DNA of 64,000 bases from Anabaena sp. PCC 7108 (GTDB taxonomy: Bacteria; Cyanobacteriota; Cyanobacteriia; Cyanobacteriales; Nostocaceae). Below, in pieces: positions 16,001 through 25,684 of this stretch. The position numbers and the translations under genes were made by a program. The notes beneath the pieces are model-generated. The model did no database searches, was not told where the DNA came from, and saw nothing but the letters and a program-made list of their open reading frames with translations. Positions within the stretch are counted from its first letter, which is position 1. Each line of letters opens with the position of its first letter. Location of the stretch: assembly GCF_000332135.1 (NCBI RefSeq), contig NZ_KB235896.1:3667727-3731726 (forward strand), written 5' to 3'.

Positions 16001-18172
16001 ATCATCACTCAATTTTGGTGGAACTAAAACACTAGAATTTTGTAATAAATTAGCTAATTCTGGAACTTCTAAACAAGGAGAAATAAAATCAGCCCTTAAA
16101 GTAATTACTAATTTAAACCTATCCGGTGCATATTCTAACGCCCCCAAAATCAATTCTAAAAATTTGTTTCTATCTTCAGTTGGTGCAAGAGTAAATAATT
16201 CTTCAAATTGGTCAATTACCAAAACTATCATTGGTTCTGGTCTGTTACGTAACCAATAAACAAAACCTTCTACACCTTGATATAACATTCCTTCTAACAA
16301 GAGGTGTGGAGAACTAGAAGTTTCATTTTCTGTAGTTCGTATATTTGCAAGTTTCTGTACTAAGGCTTCTAAAGGAAGTGAACCAGGGCGTAAACTTTTT
16401 ATCAACCAAGAATCACTCCCAGGAAGTTGTTTACCTAAACGTAATTTAGCAATTAATCCTGCATTAACTACAGAAGACTTACCACTACCAGAAGCACCGA
16501 CTACAGCCAAAAAAGATTTCTTTCCTAATTCATTAATTAATTGTTGAGTTAAAGATTCTCGGCCATAAAAAAACTGTGCGTCTCCTTCGCTAAAAGCGCG
16601 TAAACCTCGGTAAGGACAAATTTTTAAATCTAATCCTGATTTTTGAGTTCGTGTACCAATAGTTGCGGGAATTATTTCTATGACTCCCTGTATACCTGAA
16701 AGCCAAATTTGCAAATTTAACAGCCCAGCTAGATATACTTGTAATTGAGTAATCCAACCAGCTACCGATAAACCAGAGGGTTGAGATACTGATTTTAAAG
16801 TATTACTGAGTGCTTCTATAAATTGTTCAGAATTATTTTTCGGAGAGTTTGCAGCAATAATACATTGTCCTTTTACAGTACCAATTTGTAAATCTTCTAC
16901 CCATTCTTGAAGAACCGAAATATCAGCCCCTGGACAATCTAAAATAATGATTTGTTGAGTAACTTGAGAACGGTGTAACTGTTGACGCAACCAAGAACGA
17001 CTCAAATGTATTTCTTCTAATAAAATTAATGCTGCTTCACCTGTGGGAGTTTCCTCTAATCTTCCCCACAAATATAACAAAGCTGTGCGCTGTTGTTCAG
17101 TAGTTGAATTTAAAAGTTCTTGAATTTCTGTCTGCACATTTTCAGATGTTTTCGGTACTGTATAAGATAAATACTGTAGCTCAAAATCTCCAGCACTAGC
17201 CAATATTTTACTAAAATCTAGTACTATTTGTGTGTTACTACCTCCGGCAATTACTAACGCAGTTCTGGAAGGATAAGATGCAGTAATTTTGGGAATTTTC
17301 CCTAAAATTAATTCTCCGACACTTTCCACAATTCGCTTCGGCGTTTGTAGTGGATATTCACTAAAAAGCTGAGTTTCTCCTTTGCCTCTTTTTTGCTGAT
17401 TAATTAACCGTAATTGCTGATTAATTTTATCTATATATTGTAAAGTTTGGTGAAAAACATAATTGTAAATTCCATCAACAGAAATCATTCCTTGTGCATT
17501 TGCAGATTTCCCATTTAAAGCCTGAATTAAATAATAAGTAAATACTCCATGTCCTAGTTCGCTAAATTCCCAGGATTGCTGGTTTACGTCACATGAAAGT
17601 AAGGCATAAAAACCTTTACTTTTGGCTGCACGTTGTTGTAGTATTTCTAGTAATTGCCGTGTAGGGTTTATCCCTTTTAGGGTCATTCCACCGCTATGAC
17701 AAGCATCAAGCCAAATCAACTGATTTTCTGCTCGACTATTGTCTAATATTTGTAATAGTTCTTTAACAGCTAACCCTGTATTTTGAATGTTATCTTTTTG
17801 GGTATCTGCTAAACATAAAAATGCTTCCTGTGTCTCTGGTTTTATGATCCCATGACCAGAAAAATAACAGAGAATTGTATCTAGTGGTTGAGCAGTAGCA
17901 GTAATTTGTTTTAAACTGGTAGTAACAGTTGATAAAAGTGGCAATTCTTGAGTAAAATCATGAAAAATTACCACTTCTGTTTGGGAAAATTGCTGCTGAG
18001 TAGCACTAGTTAAAGCTTCAGCTAATCCCTGACAATCAACTGCTGAATAACGCAAAGGAGGAAGTTTTTGATCTTGATATTGGTTCACTCCTACTAGTAA
18101 CAACCACAGTTTAGCAGTGATTGTTTTTTGAGCTTGATATGATTGACTGGTAGTAATACCGCGTGGACACAT
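13016..18172 (-). CDS. caspase-STAND ATPase-WD40 fusion protein
   Basis: 1718-residue signalling protein. Residues 20-230 form a caspase-like (peptidase C14/metacaspase) domain with the dyad His107 (SGHG) and Cys158 (DACHSGG), both intact. Residues about 520-900 are a novel-STAND NTPase: CPYRGLRAF entry motif, Walker [10 protein letters not shown] near 558 and Walker [11 protein letters not shown] near 650. A hydrophobic segment at about 988-1008 ([20 protein letters not shown]) may cross or touch the membrane. Fourteen WD40 repeats fill 1081-1718, enough for two seven-bladed propellers. Between repeats 7 and 8 lies a basic linker derived from a DNA repeat. Such proteins are proposed to sense a ligand with the propellers and trigger proteolysis, in programmed cell death or anti-phage conflict; the trigger is unknown. 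Confidence 0.93.
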   Translation of the reverse strand: MCPRGITTSQSYQAQKTITAKLWLLLVGVNQYQDQKLPPLRYSAVDCQGLAEALTSATQQQFSQTEVVIFHDFTQELPLLSTVTTSLKQITATAQPLDTILCYFSGHGIIKPETQEAFLCLADTQKDNIQNTGLAVKELLQILDNSRAENQLIWLDACHSGGMTLKGINPTRQLLEILQQRAAKSKGFYALLSCDVNQQSWEFSELGHGVFTYYLIQALNGKSANAQGMISVDGIYNYVFHQTLQYIDKINQQLRLINQQKRGKGETQLFSEYPLQTPKRIVESVGELILGKIPKITASYPSRTALVIAGGSNTQIVLDFSKILASAGDFELQYLSYTVPKTSENVQTEIQELLNSTTEQQRTALLYLWGRLEETPTGEAALILLEEIHLSRSWLRQQLHRSQVTQQIIILDCPGADISVLQEWVEDLQIGTVKGQCIIAANSPKNNSEQFIEALSNTLKSVSQPSGLSVAGWITQLQVYLAGLLNLQIWLSGIQGVIEIIPATIGTRTQKSGLDLKICPYRGLRAFSEGDAQFFYGRESLTQQLINELGKKSFLAVVGASGSGKSSVVNAGLIAKLRLGKQLPGSDSWLIKSLRPGSLPLEALVQKLANIRTTENETSSSPHLLLEGMLYQGVEGFVYWLRNRPEPMIVLVIDQFEELFTLAPTEDRNKFLELILGALEYAPDRFKLVITLRADFISPCLEVPELANLLQNSSVLVPPKLSDDDYRRVIVNPAEQVGLKVEAGLVEILLQELNHSAGDLPLLEFVLEQLWEFRQEGELTLTAYQQQVEGIKGALERKAQAVYESLDKSAQECTRWIFLSLTQLGEGTEDTRRRVFKSELVVNKYPAALIDRTLQTLTAGKLVVVNVEEEIGSGKGTEIQPLPSTGLVTIEVAHEILIRHWSTLRWWLEENRSRLRSQRQIEQAASLWKHHHEQADFLLQGIRLAEAEEIYVKYTDELSQAVQHFIAACLEARKQQEFEQKKRLKQAQRAVAVISILGISASVLGGFAYFQKQAAEFREISALNASSTALLLSNQQLESVIASLKAGRELKSVFVPGKDIQIATAATLQQAIQQTQEINRLQGHSQQVNAVKFSPDGKKLASASDDKTVKIWDFQGKLITTFTGFENRVTAIHFSPDGKLLAVSEGHNIKIYTLDSRLIYELVGHTDNITDISFSHDGKLIVSSSLDKTIKLWRVNGTLIKTWNPDNGWVNTVSFSPDDKIIASGGEDNLVKLWQTNNGKLIKILSGHQGRITKVKFSPNGKYIASASGDKTIKLWDNQGELLQTLAGHSEQINSIDFSPDNQIISSASADNNIKFWRLDGSLLTTLKGHGEQVRDVSFSLDGKYIASASADKTIRFWQVILTPFLLEEYGLNEPQRRVHEVSRREERVRVASRREERRKKKEGSNQFQVEDINSVNFSKNRVLAAAGWDGKVSIWQKDQVTKFQAHKDIINAVSFSNDGKILATASADKTVKIWNSQNYQLLKTITGHQNRVTSISFSPDNQMLASGSADKTIKLWRLADGKLLKTFTGHTDEVTSVDFSPDSQMIVSGSFDNTVKLWRIDGTLVRDCIGHSLAISSVKFSPDGKIIAAASWDNSIKIWNVATGKLINTFSGHNDGVTSLSFTTDSQILASGSADHTIKLWNVETGALIKTLLGYPNQINSISFSSDNKILVSGGKNAGVMVWDLDLDDLLGRGCAKIKNYLQNNPNVREDERHICN
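13960..14056. repeat. STRR/palindrome repeat inserted inside the WD40 gene
   Basis: Degenerate CTTTCTT units are followed by GAGACGCTACGCGAACGCG and a diverged second copy (GAGACACTTCGTGAACGCG). GCGTAGCGTCTC-type repeats are dispersed in this genome and recur at 50209-50222. Here the repeat is read in frame as an Arg/Glu-rich stretch (about residues 1373-1405) without a stop, exactly at the boundary of the two predicted propellers. Confidence 0.8.
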
Positions 18173-18389
18173 AGATACTATGTTTAAAGTTTATTCAATA
18201 AAAATTGAAGGTTGGGAAATCATCACTTTAGACGGGTTTCCCTGCTGGAGTCGAATGGGGTTTGACACAAGAAAATCCAACATGATTAAGATTTTATTTG
18301 GTTACGCTGTCACTGAATCCAAATCAAGCAGAAATTTACTTTTAGTTCCATAATAACCACATTTTTTACAAATAGGTAACAATCTGAAA

Positions 18390-19292
18390 ATGAATGAAGA
18401 TAATCATCAGCAAAATAGTAATTCTTCAAAAAAGACCTCCTTCCCTCTCAGTATGTTTTTATTAATGGTAATGATTTTTCCATTACTCAATCCAGGCTAT
18501 AATCCACCAACTATACCTATTTTAGGCTTTCATCGAATAGTTTCTCAAAGTAATATTCGTAAATTTCAACAATTAGATATGGACTATAAAAAACAAGAAA
18601 TGGAAAAATTATTAGAGTATTTAGTTGTTCAAGATTATTGGTTTTTAACTAGCCAAGATTTATATGATTTTTTTATCACTAAATCTAGAGAAGTCCCCTA
18701 TGAGTATCGTAACAAAAATGCCATTATGTTGACATTTGATGACAGTTATAAAACAGTATACACAAATTTATTGCCTATTTTATCTAAACTGGAAAAGAAA
18801 TATGGTAAAAAAGTCAAGGTAGTTTTGTTTGTCAATCCAGGTACGTTAACAAATGAGGATAGGGTCAGTTCAACTCACTTAGGATGTCGGGATTTAAGGG
18901 AGGGTTTGCAAAAAGGTTTTTTTGATATTCAATCTCATGGAGATAATCATAAAAATCTGACAGAAATTTCTCAGCAGGAAATAGTAAGCGAACTATTATT
19001 GGCTAGAATTAAACTCAGAAAATGTACAGAAGATTTAGACCCCGAACAAAATGTTGCATCTCATCTTGCTTATCCCTATGGTGCTTATAATAAACAAGTA
19101 GAGCAGTATGTAAATAAGTATTATTTATCTGCATATCTATATAATGATAAATTACTAAACTATAGTTGTTTAAAGGATAATTACAAAATTCCTAGATTAA
19201 TGGTTAATGGACAAAAATCTAGTCAAGAGTTAATAGAAGCCATTCAAAAATTTTCGCCAAACAAGAAGAATATTTTTAAAGAGCAATGCTAG
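18390..19292 (+). CDS. polysaccharide deacetylase (NodB domain, CE4)
   Basis: 300-residue protein with an N-terminal membrane anchor or uncleaved signal (about residues 19-34) followed by a NodB/CE4 domain. The metal-binding motifs are present: TFDDS near residue 115 (motif 1) and SHGDNH near 182 (the HxxxH metal site), with the YPYGAYN block near 229. These enzymes remove N-acetyl groups from peptidoglycan or N-acetylglucosamine polymers at the cell surface. It stands alone, transcribed away from the caspase-WD40 gene. Confidence 0.9.
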   Translation: MNEDNHQQNSNSSKKTSFPLSMFLLMVMIFPLLNPGYNPPTIPILGFHRIVSQSNIRKFQQLDMDYKKQEMEKLLEYLVVQDYWFLTSQDLYDFFITKSREVPYEYRNKNAIMLTFDDSYKTVYTNLLPILSKLEKKYGKKVKVVLFVNPGTLTNEDRVSSTHLGCRDLREGLQKGFFDIQSHGDNHKNLTEISQQEIVSELLLARIKLRKCTEDLDPEQNVASHLAYPYGAYNKQVEQYVNKYYLSAYLYNDKLLNYSCLKDNYKIPRLMVNGQKSSQELIEAIQKFSPNKKNIFKEQC

Positions 19293-19478
19293 AAAACTAA
19301 TTTTACTATTAAATCAGCATTTTCATGAACAATCGATATAAAATACCTAGAGAAGGCATATTGAAATTTTTAATTTGAGCTAAATTTTCACTAACTTGTG
19401 TATAATATTATTGGTTAATTGTGAAAATCAATTCCTAAAGTATGCCAGCTTTAACCAACAATTACAGGAGATGCATTA

Positions 19479-19775
19479 ATGCCGAGCATTTTGAGAATCA
19501 AGGATAATATTGGTACTACTACTTTCAAACAAAGTACACAACAATTTAAAGATTTGAAAAAAAATGACCCGACATTTTTAGCACGAGCAGGTCAGACATA
19601 TTTTGCCTCGATTATTGATCGCGGTTCTAGTGATCCTAAAAGTGCTAATTACTATGGTGGTGATCATTGGAAAGTTACTTTTAAGGATAGCTTGAAACCT
19701 CAAGAAGGAGGTAACTCTATTTCAACTTGGTTTGTTTTTAAGGGTGACGTAGAAGAATATAGACTTGTTCCTTAG
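19479..19775 (+). CDS. small protein of unknown function
   Basis: 98 residues, soluble, no signal peptide. A segment with high Lys/Thr content is followed by ARAGQTYFASIID, YYGGDHWKVTFKD and STWFVFKGDVEEYRL, a regular alternation suggesting a small beta-rich domain. An ACAGGAG ribosome-binding site lies nine bases before the ATG, which supports expression. I do not recognise the family. A perfect hairpin follows the stop. Confidence 0.7.
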   Translation: MPSILRIKDNIGTTTFKQSTQQFKDLKKNDPTFLARAGQTYFASIIDRGSSDPKSANYYGGDHWKVTFKDSLKPQEGGNSISTWFVFKGDVEEYRLVP

Positions 19776-19782
19776 TATTTAC

Positions 19783-19804
19783 AGTTAGCGCCATAGCGCT
19801 AACT
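19783..19804. terminator. hairpin after the 98-residue gene
   Basis: AGTTAGCGC and GCGCTAACT form a perfect 9-base stem with a four-base loop, eight bases after the stop. No T run follows, so it is a weak terminator candidate or a 3'-end stabiliser. Confidence 0.5.
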
Positions 19805-19867
19805 ACAAACTTAAATTTGCATGATCAATTGAGGAAAATCAATTAATCAAATATCGGAAGAATTTTT

Positions 19868-20020
19868 CAGAGGGAACAGGAAGCAACTCTTAACAGAAAA
19901 AACTCATGTTTAGAAACATGAGATTGAAATAATGACACTGTTTTTTTCGTGTCACTCTCCTTGTAAAAACATCCTTTTTTTTGACTGAGCTTTAAACTCT
20001 TAAACTTTAGTTTTTTATTT
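19868..20020 (+). repeat. double-hairpin dispersed repeat, copy C
   Basis: Nearly identical to 184-340 in the opposite orientation, over about 150 bases. It includes the CTCATG/CATGAG hairpin (one base different in the loop) and the full TGACAC/GTGTCA hairpin that copy B has lost. It runs directly into a 12-unit heptamer array. Confidence 0.85.
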
Positions 20021-20104
20021 GTTCCCTGTTCCCTGTTCCCTGTTCCCTGTTCCCTGTTCCCTGTTCCCTGTTCCCTGTTCCCTGTTCCCTGTTCCCTGTT
20101 CCCT
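20021..20104. repeat. 12 perfect copies of GTTCCCT
   Basis: Twelve head-to-tail GTTCCCT heptamers without a mismatch. The purity of the array indicates recent expansion by slippage. It belongs to the STRR class of heterocystous cyanobacteria and is the longest perfect array of the window. Confidence 0.95.
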
Positions 20105-20483
20105 TCTTTTGTAAGAATACCGTAAATATCCGCTGTAAGTCTCAGATTATAGTTAAAGAAACTTGGTTCGGTAACATCCGAATTCTGGGAAAATTACGCA
20201 ACTGAATCCGAAAAAATTGTTAAGCCCTCTCCTCTGCTCCGGGAAGCAGCTATAGTCCTTTGCGGTTTGTTTATTTCATATCTTCTGCCTTCTTGCACTA
20301 GCAACTACCCCTCAACCTCAAAAATCCTCTTGCTATTTATTGTCAAAACAACAATATTTGTGACAATTACGCTAGAATTATTAAAGGTTCGTTACAGATT
20401 TGGTAAATCACCTCCAATTCTGTTACAGCAGCCAAACATTTAGCTTCTTAATCTAAAAACCCTAAAGTTCACCCCAAGCCTCT
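20105..20483. promoter_or_regulatory. leader region of typA
   Basis: About 380 bases between the heptamer array and the typA start. I see no reading frame. The region is pyrimidine-rich on the plus strand (for example CTTCTGCCTTCTTGCAC near 20283) and presumably holds the typA promoter and leader. No recognisable riboswitch is visible. Confidence 0.35.
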
Positions 20484-22274
20484 ATGACGCTCCCAATTCG
20501 TAACGTCGCCATCATCGCTCACGTTGACCACGGTAAAACCACCTTGGTTGATGCTCTCCTCAAACAGTCCGGCATTTTCCGCGAAGGCGAAGACGTTCCG
20601 GATTGTGTCATGGACTCCAACGCTTTGGAGCGGGAACGAGGAATTACTATTCTTTCCAAAAATACAGCAGTCCGCTACAAAGAAACTCTGATCAATATAG
20701 TTGATACCCCTGGACACGCTGACTTCGGCGGAGAAGTAGAACGGGTACTCGGAATGGTTGACGGTTGTCTGCTCATTGTTGATGCCAATGAAGGACCAAT
20801 GCCCCAAACCCGCTTTGTGTTGAAAAAAGCGTTGGAAAAAGGGCTGCGTCCTATTGTCGTAATTAATAAAATTGACCGTGGACAAGCTGACCCTCACGTG
20901 GCTGTTGATAAAGTCTTGGATCTGTTCTTAGAATTAGGTGCAGATGAAGACCAGTGCGACTTTAAATATCTATTCGCTTCCGGTATGGCTGGTTTCGCTA
21001 AAGAAACTTTGGAAGAGGAAGGGGTAGATATGCAGCCCCTATTTAATGCTATTCTCCGTCACGTCCCTGCACCAGTGGGAGATCCTAACAAACCGCTGCA
21101 ATTGCAAGTTACCACCCTAGATTATTCTGAATATTTAGGACGGATCATCATTGGTAAAATCCATAACGGGACTATCCGCGCTGGACAACAAGCTGCTTTG
21201 GTAGTAGAAGATGGCAGCATTGTCAAGGGGAAAATTACTAAGCTGATGGGATTTGAAGGCTTGAAGCGGGTAGATATGGAAGAAGCTACCGCAGGTTATA
21301 TTGTGGCTGTAGCTGGTTTTGCTGATGCTTACATTGGGGAAACCATTACAGATCCCAATGAACCCCAAGCTTTACCACTAATTAAAGTTGATGAACCAAC
21401 TTTACAAATGACCTTCTGGGTGAATGATTCACCTTTTGCAGGTCAAGAAGGTAAGTTGGTGACTTCTCGCCAAATTCGCGATCGCTTATTCCGTGAATTA
21501 GAAACAAACGTAGCTTTGCGCGTTGAAGAAACCGACTCTCCCGATAAATTCCTAGTTTCTGGTCGTGGTGAATTACACTTAGGAATCTTAATCGAAACCA
21601 TGCGTCGTGAAGGTTTCGAGTTCCAAGTATCTCAACCTCAAGTAATTTACCGCACAGTTAACGGTCAACCTTGCGAACCGTTTGAACTTCTGGCTTTAGA
21701 CGTTCCCGCCGATGCAGTTGGTAGCTGTATTGAACGTTTGGGACAACGGAAAGCAGAAATGCAAGATATGCAGCCTGGTGGAGGCGATCGCACTCAACTA
21801 GAGTTTATCGTTCCCGCCCGTGGTTTGATTGGTTTCCGGGGTGAATTCATGCGGATGACTCGTGGTGAAGGCATCATGAACCACAGTTTCCTTGATTATC
21901 GTCCCTTATCAGGAGATATTGAAGCCCGTAACAAAGGCGTTTTAATCTCCTTTGAAGAAGGTGTTTCTACCTTCTACGCCATGAAAAACTCTGAAGATAG
22001 AGGCGCATTCTTTATCAGTCCAGGAACCAAGGTTTACAGAGGCATGATTATCGGTGAACATAATCGTCCTCAAGACTTGGAATTGAATGTTTGTAAAACC
22101 AAGCAGCTAACTAACCACCGTGCGGCTGGTGGTGATGAACTTGTCCAGTTACAAACACCGATAGACATGAGTTTGGAACGGGCGTTAGAGTACATCGCTC
22201 AAGATGAATTGGTGGAAGTTACACCTGAATCGATTCGTCTCCGCAAGATGGCGAAGAAGTTAGCAAAACGCTAA
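20484..22274 (+). CDS. typA: ribosome-associated GTPase TypA/BipA
   Basis: 596-residue translational GTPase of the elongation-factor superfamily. The N-terminal G domain has [14 protein letters not shown] (G1), RGITI (G2), [11 protein letters not shown] (G3), NKIDR (G4) and a G5 region. It is followed by the EF-Tu-like domain II, the EF-G-like domains III and V, and the BipA-specific C-terminal domain ending near [10 protein letters not shown]. It binds ribosomes and assists assembly and stress adaptation. The length is normal and a strong terminator follows. Confidence 0.97.
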   Translation: MTLPIRNVAIIAHVDHGKTTLVDALLKQSGIFREGEDVPDCVMDSNALERERGITILSKNTAVRYKETLINIVDTPGHADFGGEVERVLGMVDGCLLIVDANEGPMPQTRFVLKKALEKGLRPIVVINKIDRGQADPHVAVDKVLDLFLELGADEDQCDFKYLFASGMAGFAKETLEEEGVDMQPLFNAILRHVPAPVGDPNKPLQLQVTTLDYSEYLGRIIIGKIHNGTIRAGQQAALVVEDGSIVKGKITKLMGFEGLKRVDMEEATAGYIVAVAGFADAYIGETITDPNEPQALPLIKVDEPTLQMTFWVNDSPFAGQEGKLVTSRQIRDRLFRELETNVALRVEETDSPDKFLVSGRGELHLGILIETMRREGFEFQVSQPQVIYRTVNGQPCEPFELLALDVPADAVGSCIERLGQRKAEMQDMQPGGGDRTQLEFIVPARGLIGFRGEFMRMTRGEGIMNHSFLDYRPLSGDIEARNKGVLISFEEGVSTFYAMKNSEDRGAFFISPGTKVYRGMIIGEHNRPQDLELNVCKTKQLTNHRAAGGDELVQLQTPIDMSLERALEYIAQDELVEVTPESIRLRKMAKKLAKR

Positions 22275-22280
22275 TCTATC

Positions 22281-22311
22281 AAGGGTGGGTTTTTCCCACC
22301 CTAATTTTTTA
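22281..22311 (+). terminator. intrinsic terminator of typA
   Basis: AGGGTGGG (22282-22289) pairs perfectly with CCCACCCT (22295-22302) around a five-T loop and is followed by TAATTTTTT. It starts seven bases after the typA stop codon. Confidence 0.9.
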
Positions 22312-22595
22312 TCTGCGTTCTATTAAATTAACTTATCTCTGGTTTTCCGAAATTCCTGAAAAAAAGATTTTCGCAATAAACTCCCCCCTATTCTCAATAT
22401 TATTGATACTATTCTCAATTATTTAACGAAGTTTGGTTTTTTCAGCGATTGATTATTGACATTGTTCTGACTTTTTGGTAAATTTAGTTAAAATACCAAG
22501 GGATTGATATTTGGTTTTTGGATCTTTTTATCACGCAGAGACGCGGAGAGAAGAAAGATTGAATATTTATAAACTATAGCCAAGATAAAAACCTG
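22312..22595. other. gene-free stretch upstream of Uma2 remnant
   Basis: AT-rich DNA without a reading frame. It contains a CACGCAGAGACGCGGAGA repeat fragment near 22535, a motif scattered in cyanobacterial intergenic DNA. No regulatory site is identified. Confidence 0.4.
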
Positions 22596-22985
22596 ATGAT
22601 AAAAAATCTTGGGTTAACACAAGGAAAAATTATTTTTCCAGAAACCATGACTCTAGAGGAGTTTTTTAAACTTCCCTATATTGAAGAATCACCTGCTTGG
22701 GAATATATTAATGGAGAAGCAATTCAAAAACCGATGGGTGGTGGTAAACACAGTCTTTTACAAAAGCGTTTAGTTGCAGTGATTGATCAATTGGGAACCA
22801 ACTATGAAGCCTTTCCTGAATTGCGCTGTACCTGCGGTAATCGTTCAGTTGTTCCCGATGTGGCGGTAATTTCTATTAATCAAATACCGTTGGATGATAG
22901 TGGTGATATTATCAGCAGTGGTATTGATTTTGCACCCGCTTGGGTAATAGAAATTCTTTCTCCTGGTCGGTTATCGGTTGAGTGA
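22596..22985 (+). pseudogene. truncated Uma2-family (DUF820) nuclease-like protein
   Basis: The first 129 residues of a Uma2 protein: the TLEEFFKLP entry, WEYINGEAIQKPMGGGKHS, the RCTCGNRSVVPDVAVI core with the conserved PDVAV, and WVIEILSPG. Family members normally continue for about 60 more residues after ILSP, through the catalytic lysine and a WLIDP segment. Here the frame stops after nine residues, so the PD-(D/E)xK-like site is incomplete. DUF820 genes are very numerous in filamentous cyanobacteria. It is most likely a decaying copy. Confidence 0.8.
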
Positions 22986-23011
22986 GGTATAACAACCCCA
23001 CCCCGCAAGCG

Positions 23012-23036
23012 ATGAGGTACTTATGATGTACCTCAT
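23012..23036. repeat. 9-bp perfect hairpin
   Basis: ATGAGGTAC and GTACCTCAT pair around TTATGAT, just past the truncated Uma2 gene, in the place where its missing 3' part would begin. It may be a repeat or a scar of the deletion event. Confidence 0.45.
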
Positions 23037-23068
23037 GTGAAGAGGAAACGCTATATACTAATAACTAT

Positions 23069-23461
23069 CTACCATCCAGATGCACCTATCTTTTTGCACA
23101 CTGCTACCATTGGTGATCCTAGTATAGATTTTGGATTAAATTCTATTTCTTCTACTTTTGTATCTTGACTTAAAAGTTTTGGTTGATTGTTGTCAACTTT
23201 ATAAAGAGCATAGTTGATTATAAATAACCTAGATTCATTACATGATGCCTGAAGAGTTATTTCAGTCATTCTTCCGCCATTTCCGATATATATTTTATAA
23301 GTAGTTCCAGCCTGACTTTCCGTATCGAATAGGACAGGCATTCCTTGATGATCTCCCAGATAGATGTATCTTGGTACATTTTGGGCAGATGCTACTCTGT
23401 TTAAGCCAAAAATTGCTGAAACAACTATCAATAAACTTGTAAATAATTTTAAATAATCCAT
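23069..23461 (-). CDS. secreted protein of unknown function
   Basis: 130 residues. The N-terminus is a signal peptide (hydrophobic LFTSLLIVVSAIFGL, then VASAQ as a likely cleavage site after residue 26). The mature part of about 104 residues is mixed beta/polar, with two cysteines near residues 74 and 123 that could form a disulfide in the periplasm. No family recognised. It belongs to the AT-rich accessory stretch 22.5-25.6 kb. Confidence 0.75.
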   Translation of the reverse strand: MDYLKLFTSLLIVVSAIFGLNRVASAQNVPRYIYLGDHQGMPVLFDTESQAGTTYKIYIGNGGRMTEITLQASCNESRLFIINYALYKVDNNQPKLLSQDTKVEEIEFNPKSILGSPMVAVCKKIGASGW

Positions 23462-23547
23462 ATTGACTTCATGAGTTAATAAAAACGGCTAGGATAAGTA
23501 AATCGGCACGATAAAAAGAATGTTTCTTTGGGTTTGTATAAACTGAT

Positions 23548-24261
23548 TTATTTGTTATCTATTTCAGTATCAAATTCTTCTTGACTTAGAAATTTAACTT
23601 CATTATCCTCCAGTATTTCTGTAAGTAAAGACTTGTACTTATCCTCAAACGCATCACTCCATTTAGAATAATACTTTATTTTTTCTAGAAGAGATTCTCT
23701 GGCTCCATAGGGTTCTTCTTTTGTTCCTTCTAATGCTTTAGACATCTTAGTAAAGTGTTCACTGAATTTTTCTGCATCTTGAGTTATTAACTTCAACGAA
23801 TCTTTCTTTAACAAATCATGAGCAATCTGATTACGATATTTATTTACATCTTTAGCATATTCTATGATTTCCTTTTTTTTATCAAAATCAATAGAACTCT
23901 CAATTTCTTGAATGAAGCCATTGAGATGCAAATTATCAGTTGATTTATGTTTGATTCTTTCTGGATAAAGCATTAAATCAATTAAAAACCGAATAAGTTC
24001 CAATAAATCATATAACCACTCTTCTGCAATTTGATGATATATAATGACAGAAGATATAGCTCCCTCTATAAAAGAATTATCAATATTTTCTGCACTATTT
24101 AAAAGTTGATCAAGAATCCCTTGCTTCGTTTTGCTGCGACCGTTTTCCATATATTGGCGGTTAATAAGCTTTTGGTATAGAGAGTGAGAGTATTCAATCT
24201 CGTCATCTGATAAACCAGCGTGTTGGATCTTATCATGCAAATATTCTATATAATCTGTCAT
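23548..24261 (-). CDS. HEPN-like helical protein
   Basis: 237-residue, highly charged, all-helical protein. The segment KYRNQIAHDLL fits the R-x(4-6)-H motif of HEPN domains, where the Arg and His form the RNase active site. The preceding helices (FIEGAISSVIIYHQIAEEWLYDLLELI) are also HEPN-like in character. Such proteins act as toxins, defence effectors or RNA processors; many lone MAE_28990/MAE_18760-type HEPN genes occur in cyanobacteria. No obvious nucleotidyltransferase partner is adjacent. The HEPN reading rests on the motif and helix pattern only. Confidence 0.6.
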   Translation of the reverse strand: MTDYIEYLHDKIQHAGLSDDEIEYSHSLYQKLINRQYMENGRSKTKQGILDQLLNSAENIDNSFIEGAISSVIIYHQIAEEWLYDLLELIRFLIDLMLYPERIKHKSTDNLHLNGFIQEIESSIDFDKKKEIIEYAKDVNKYRNQIAHDLLKKDSLKLITQDAEKFSEHFTKMSKALEGTKEEPYGARESLLEKIKYYSKWSDAFEDKYKSLLTEILEDNEVKFLSQEEFDTEIDNK

Positions 24262-24313
24262 AATACCTTATAAAATAAGTTTTTAGGGTGAGTTAATCAC
24301 TTAATTCTCCATT

Positions 24314-25114
24314 TTAATCAACAATCTCTAAATCAGCAACAATGCCAAAATGATCAGAAGGATAAAGATAACGATTATTTGCTGCTGGTTGATTGAGAGT
24401 TATTCGACAATCTTTCACTTGTAAATGTTGATTGATAAAAATATAATCTAAAGTTCCCTGCCAGCGTTTCCAAGTTTTATTAAAAATTAAAGTTCTCCAA
24501 AATAGCTTAAATCTTCTTCTCCAACTAATCTTATCTAAATGATCTAAAAGTGTAGGACAAGTATATTCTGGCTCATTTCCATGATATACTTCATAAGCTG
24601 ACCTATATTTTTCTTTAATTAACTTAATTCCTGATGTATCGGGAGTACCATTAAAATCTCCCACTGATATAATTGGCATTGTCTCAGGAAATTCTGATAA
24701 CCAATCTAACATCATTTGTATTTGCTTATTTCGTTTTTGGTGTGAACCTGGATGCCAAAAATAATGACCATTACAAATTACTATTGATTTATGATTATCT
24801 AACTTAATTTGTGCATATTGGGCTATTCTTCCCTGATGTTCTAAATTTAGTGCTGCTGTATTTTCAATCGGATAACGACTGAGAATAGCTAACCCAAATG
24901 GTAAATCACTTTCTGCAACTTCTTGGGGAATAACTTTGTAAATATGGGGAATATTTAATTGTTCAGCAATCCACGCGGCTGTATCTTCTGATAAACTCAC
25001 TTCTTGTAATGCAATAACATCAGGATTTTCAGCTTTGAGTCCTGCTATTAATAATTCTCGGCGTTGTGGCCAATGGTCTAGTTTAAAAAGAATATTAATT
25101 GTGATAATTTTCAT
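24314..25114 (-). CDS. endonuclease/exonuclease/phosphatase-family hydrolase
   Basis: 266 residues from ATG at 25114, five bases after the upstream stop; a TTG at 25129 would overlap that gene. EEP-superfamily motifs: TINIL at the start, DVIALQEV (metal-binding Glu), NGHYFWHPGS, VGDFNGTP (catalytic Asp-Asn) and YPSDHFGIVADL (terminal Asp-His). These enzymes cleave phosphodiester or phosphate ester bonds of nucleic acids, phospholipids or inositol phosphates; the substrate is undetermined. No signal peptide, so cytosolic. It probably shares a transcript with the DUF29 gene. Confidence 0.88.
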   Translation of the reverse strand: MKIITINILFKLDHWPQRRELLIAGLKAENPDVIALQEVSLSEDTAAWIAEQLNIPHIYKVIPQEVAESDLPFGLAILSRYPIENTAALNLEHQGRIAQYAQIKLDNHKSIVICNGHYFWHPGSHQKRNKQIQMMLDWLSEFPETMPIISVGDFNGTPDTSGIKLIKEKYRSAYEVYHGNEPEYTCPTLLDHLDKISWRRRFKLFWRTLIFNKTWKRWQGTLDYIFINQHLQVKDCRITLNQPAANNRYLYPSDHFGIVADLEIVD

Positions 25115-25118
25115 GATT

Positions 25119-25571
25119 TTATTGTTCAATTGGTAAATAGCTATTATCTAATAATTGTGTCATAGTGTAAGGACATTTTTCAGTAGAAATAGTTAAATCA
25201 GTTTTAATCTGCACAAAATCAACTGCACTTTGATAAACATTTTCTAAATCCTCCTGTAGCTTGTTTATTAAATTCGTCGTTAAATGATTATTTAAGTCAT
25301 ATCTAAAAGTTTTAATTTCTCCAATCCAATGACGATAGTTTTTATCATATTCTACCTGCCAATATTGAAGTAATAATAAATGAATAATAATTTGCCTTAA
25401 AAAACTTTTCCCTTTAGCTAAATCTCTTTTACCCCAACGGATTAATTCCTCAATTAAGTTTTCTACATCAAGTTGGTTAAACTGTTTTTGTTTTAATAAT
25501 TCAATAGTTTCTTCCAACCATAAATTATCATCGGTATCATAGAGTTGTTTTAAGTTGGTAGTAATTGTCAT
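25119..25571 (-). CDS. DUF29 family protein
   Basis: 150-residue protein of the DUF29 family, very abundant in cyanobacteria. The diagnostic pattern is the N-terminal LYDTDDNLWLEETIELLKQ, the ENLIEELIRWGKRDLAKGKSFLRQIIIHLLLLQYW core (read in sections) and a tail of helices. Function unknown; often found near mobile elements and toxin-antitoxin genes. The hydrolase gene starts five bases after its stop. Confidence 0.88.
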   Translation of the reverse strand: MTITTNLKQLYDTDDNLWLEETIELLKQKQFNQLDVENLIEELIRWGKRDLAKGKSFLRQIIIHLLLLQYWQVEYDKNYRHWIGEIKTFRYDLNNHLTTNLINKLQEDLENVYQSAVDFVQIKTDLTISTEKCPYTMTQLLDNSYLPIEQ

Positions 25572-25684
25572 ATTTTAAAATTCCACCTACATTCCTTAAT
25601 TTAATCATACACACTTACAAATTTATCAATGCAAATGGCTAAAATACTGGGCATTTCAGCCATTTTTGAGTTAAAAAAGAAACT

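Noticed and set aside
20021-20104. Possible CRISPR array
   Set aside because: The units are perfect 7-base tandem copies with no spacers and no cas genes nearby; this is an STRR microsatellite. The same applies to the arrays at 118, 40858, 53339 and 57733.
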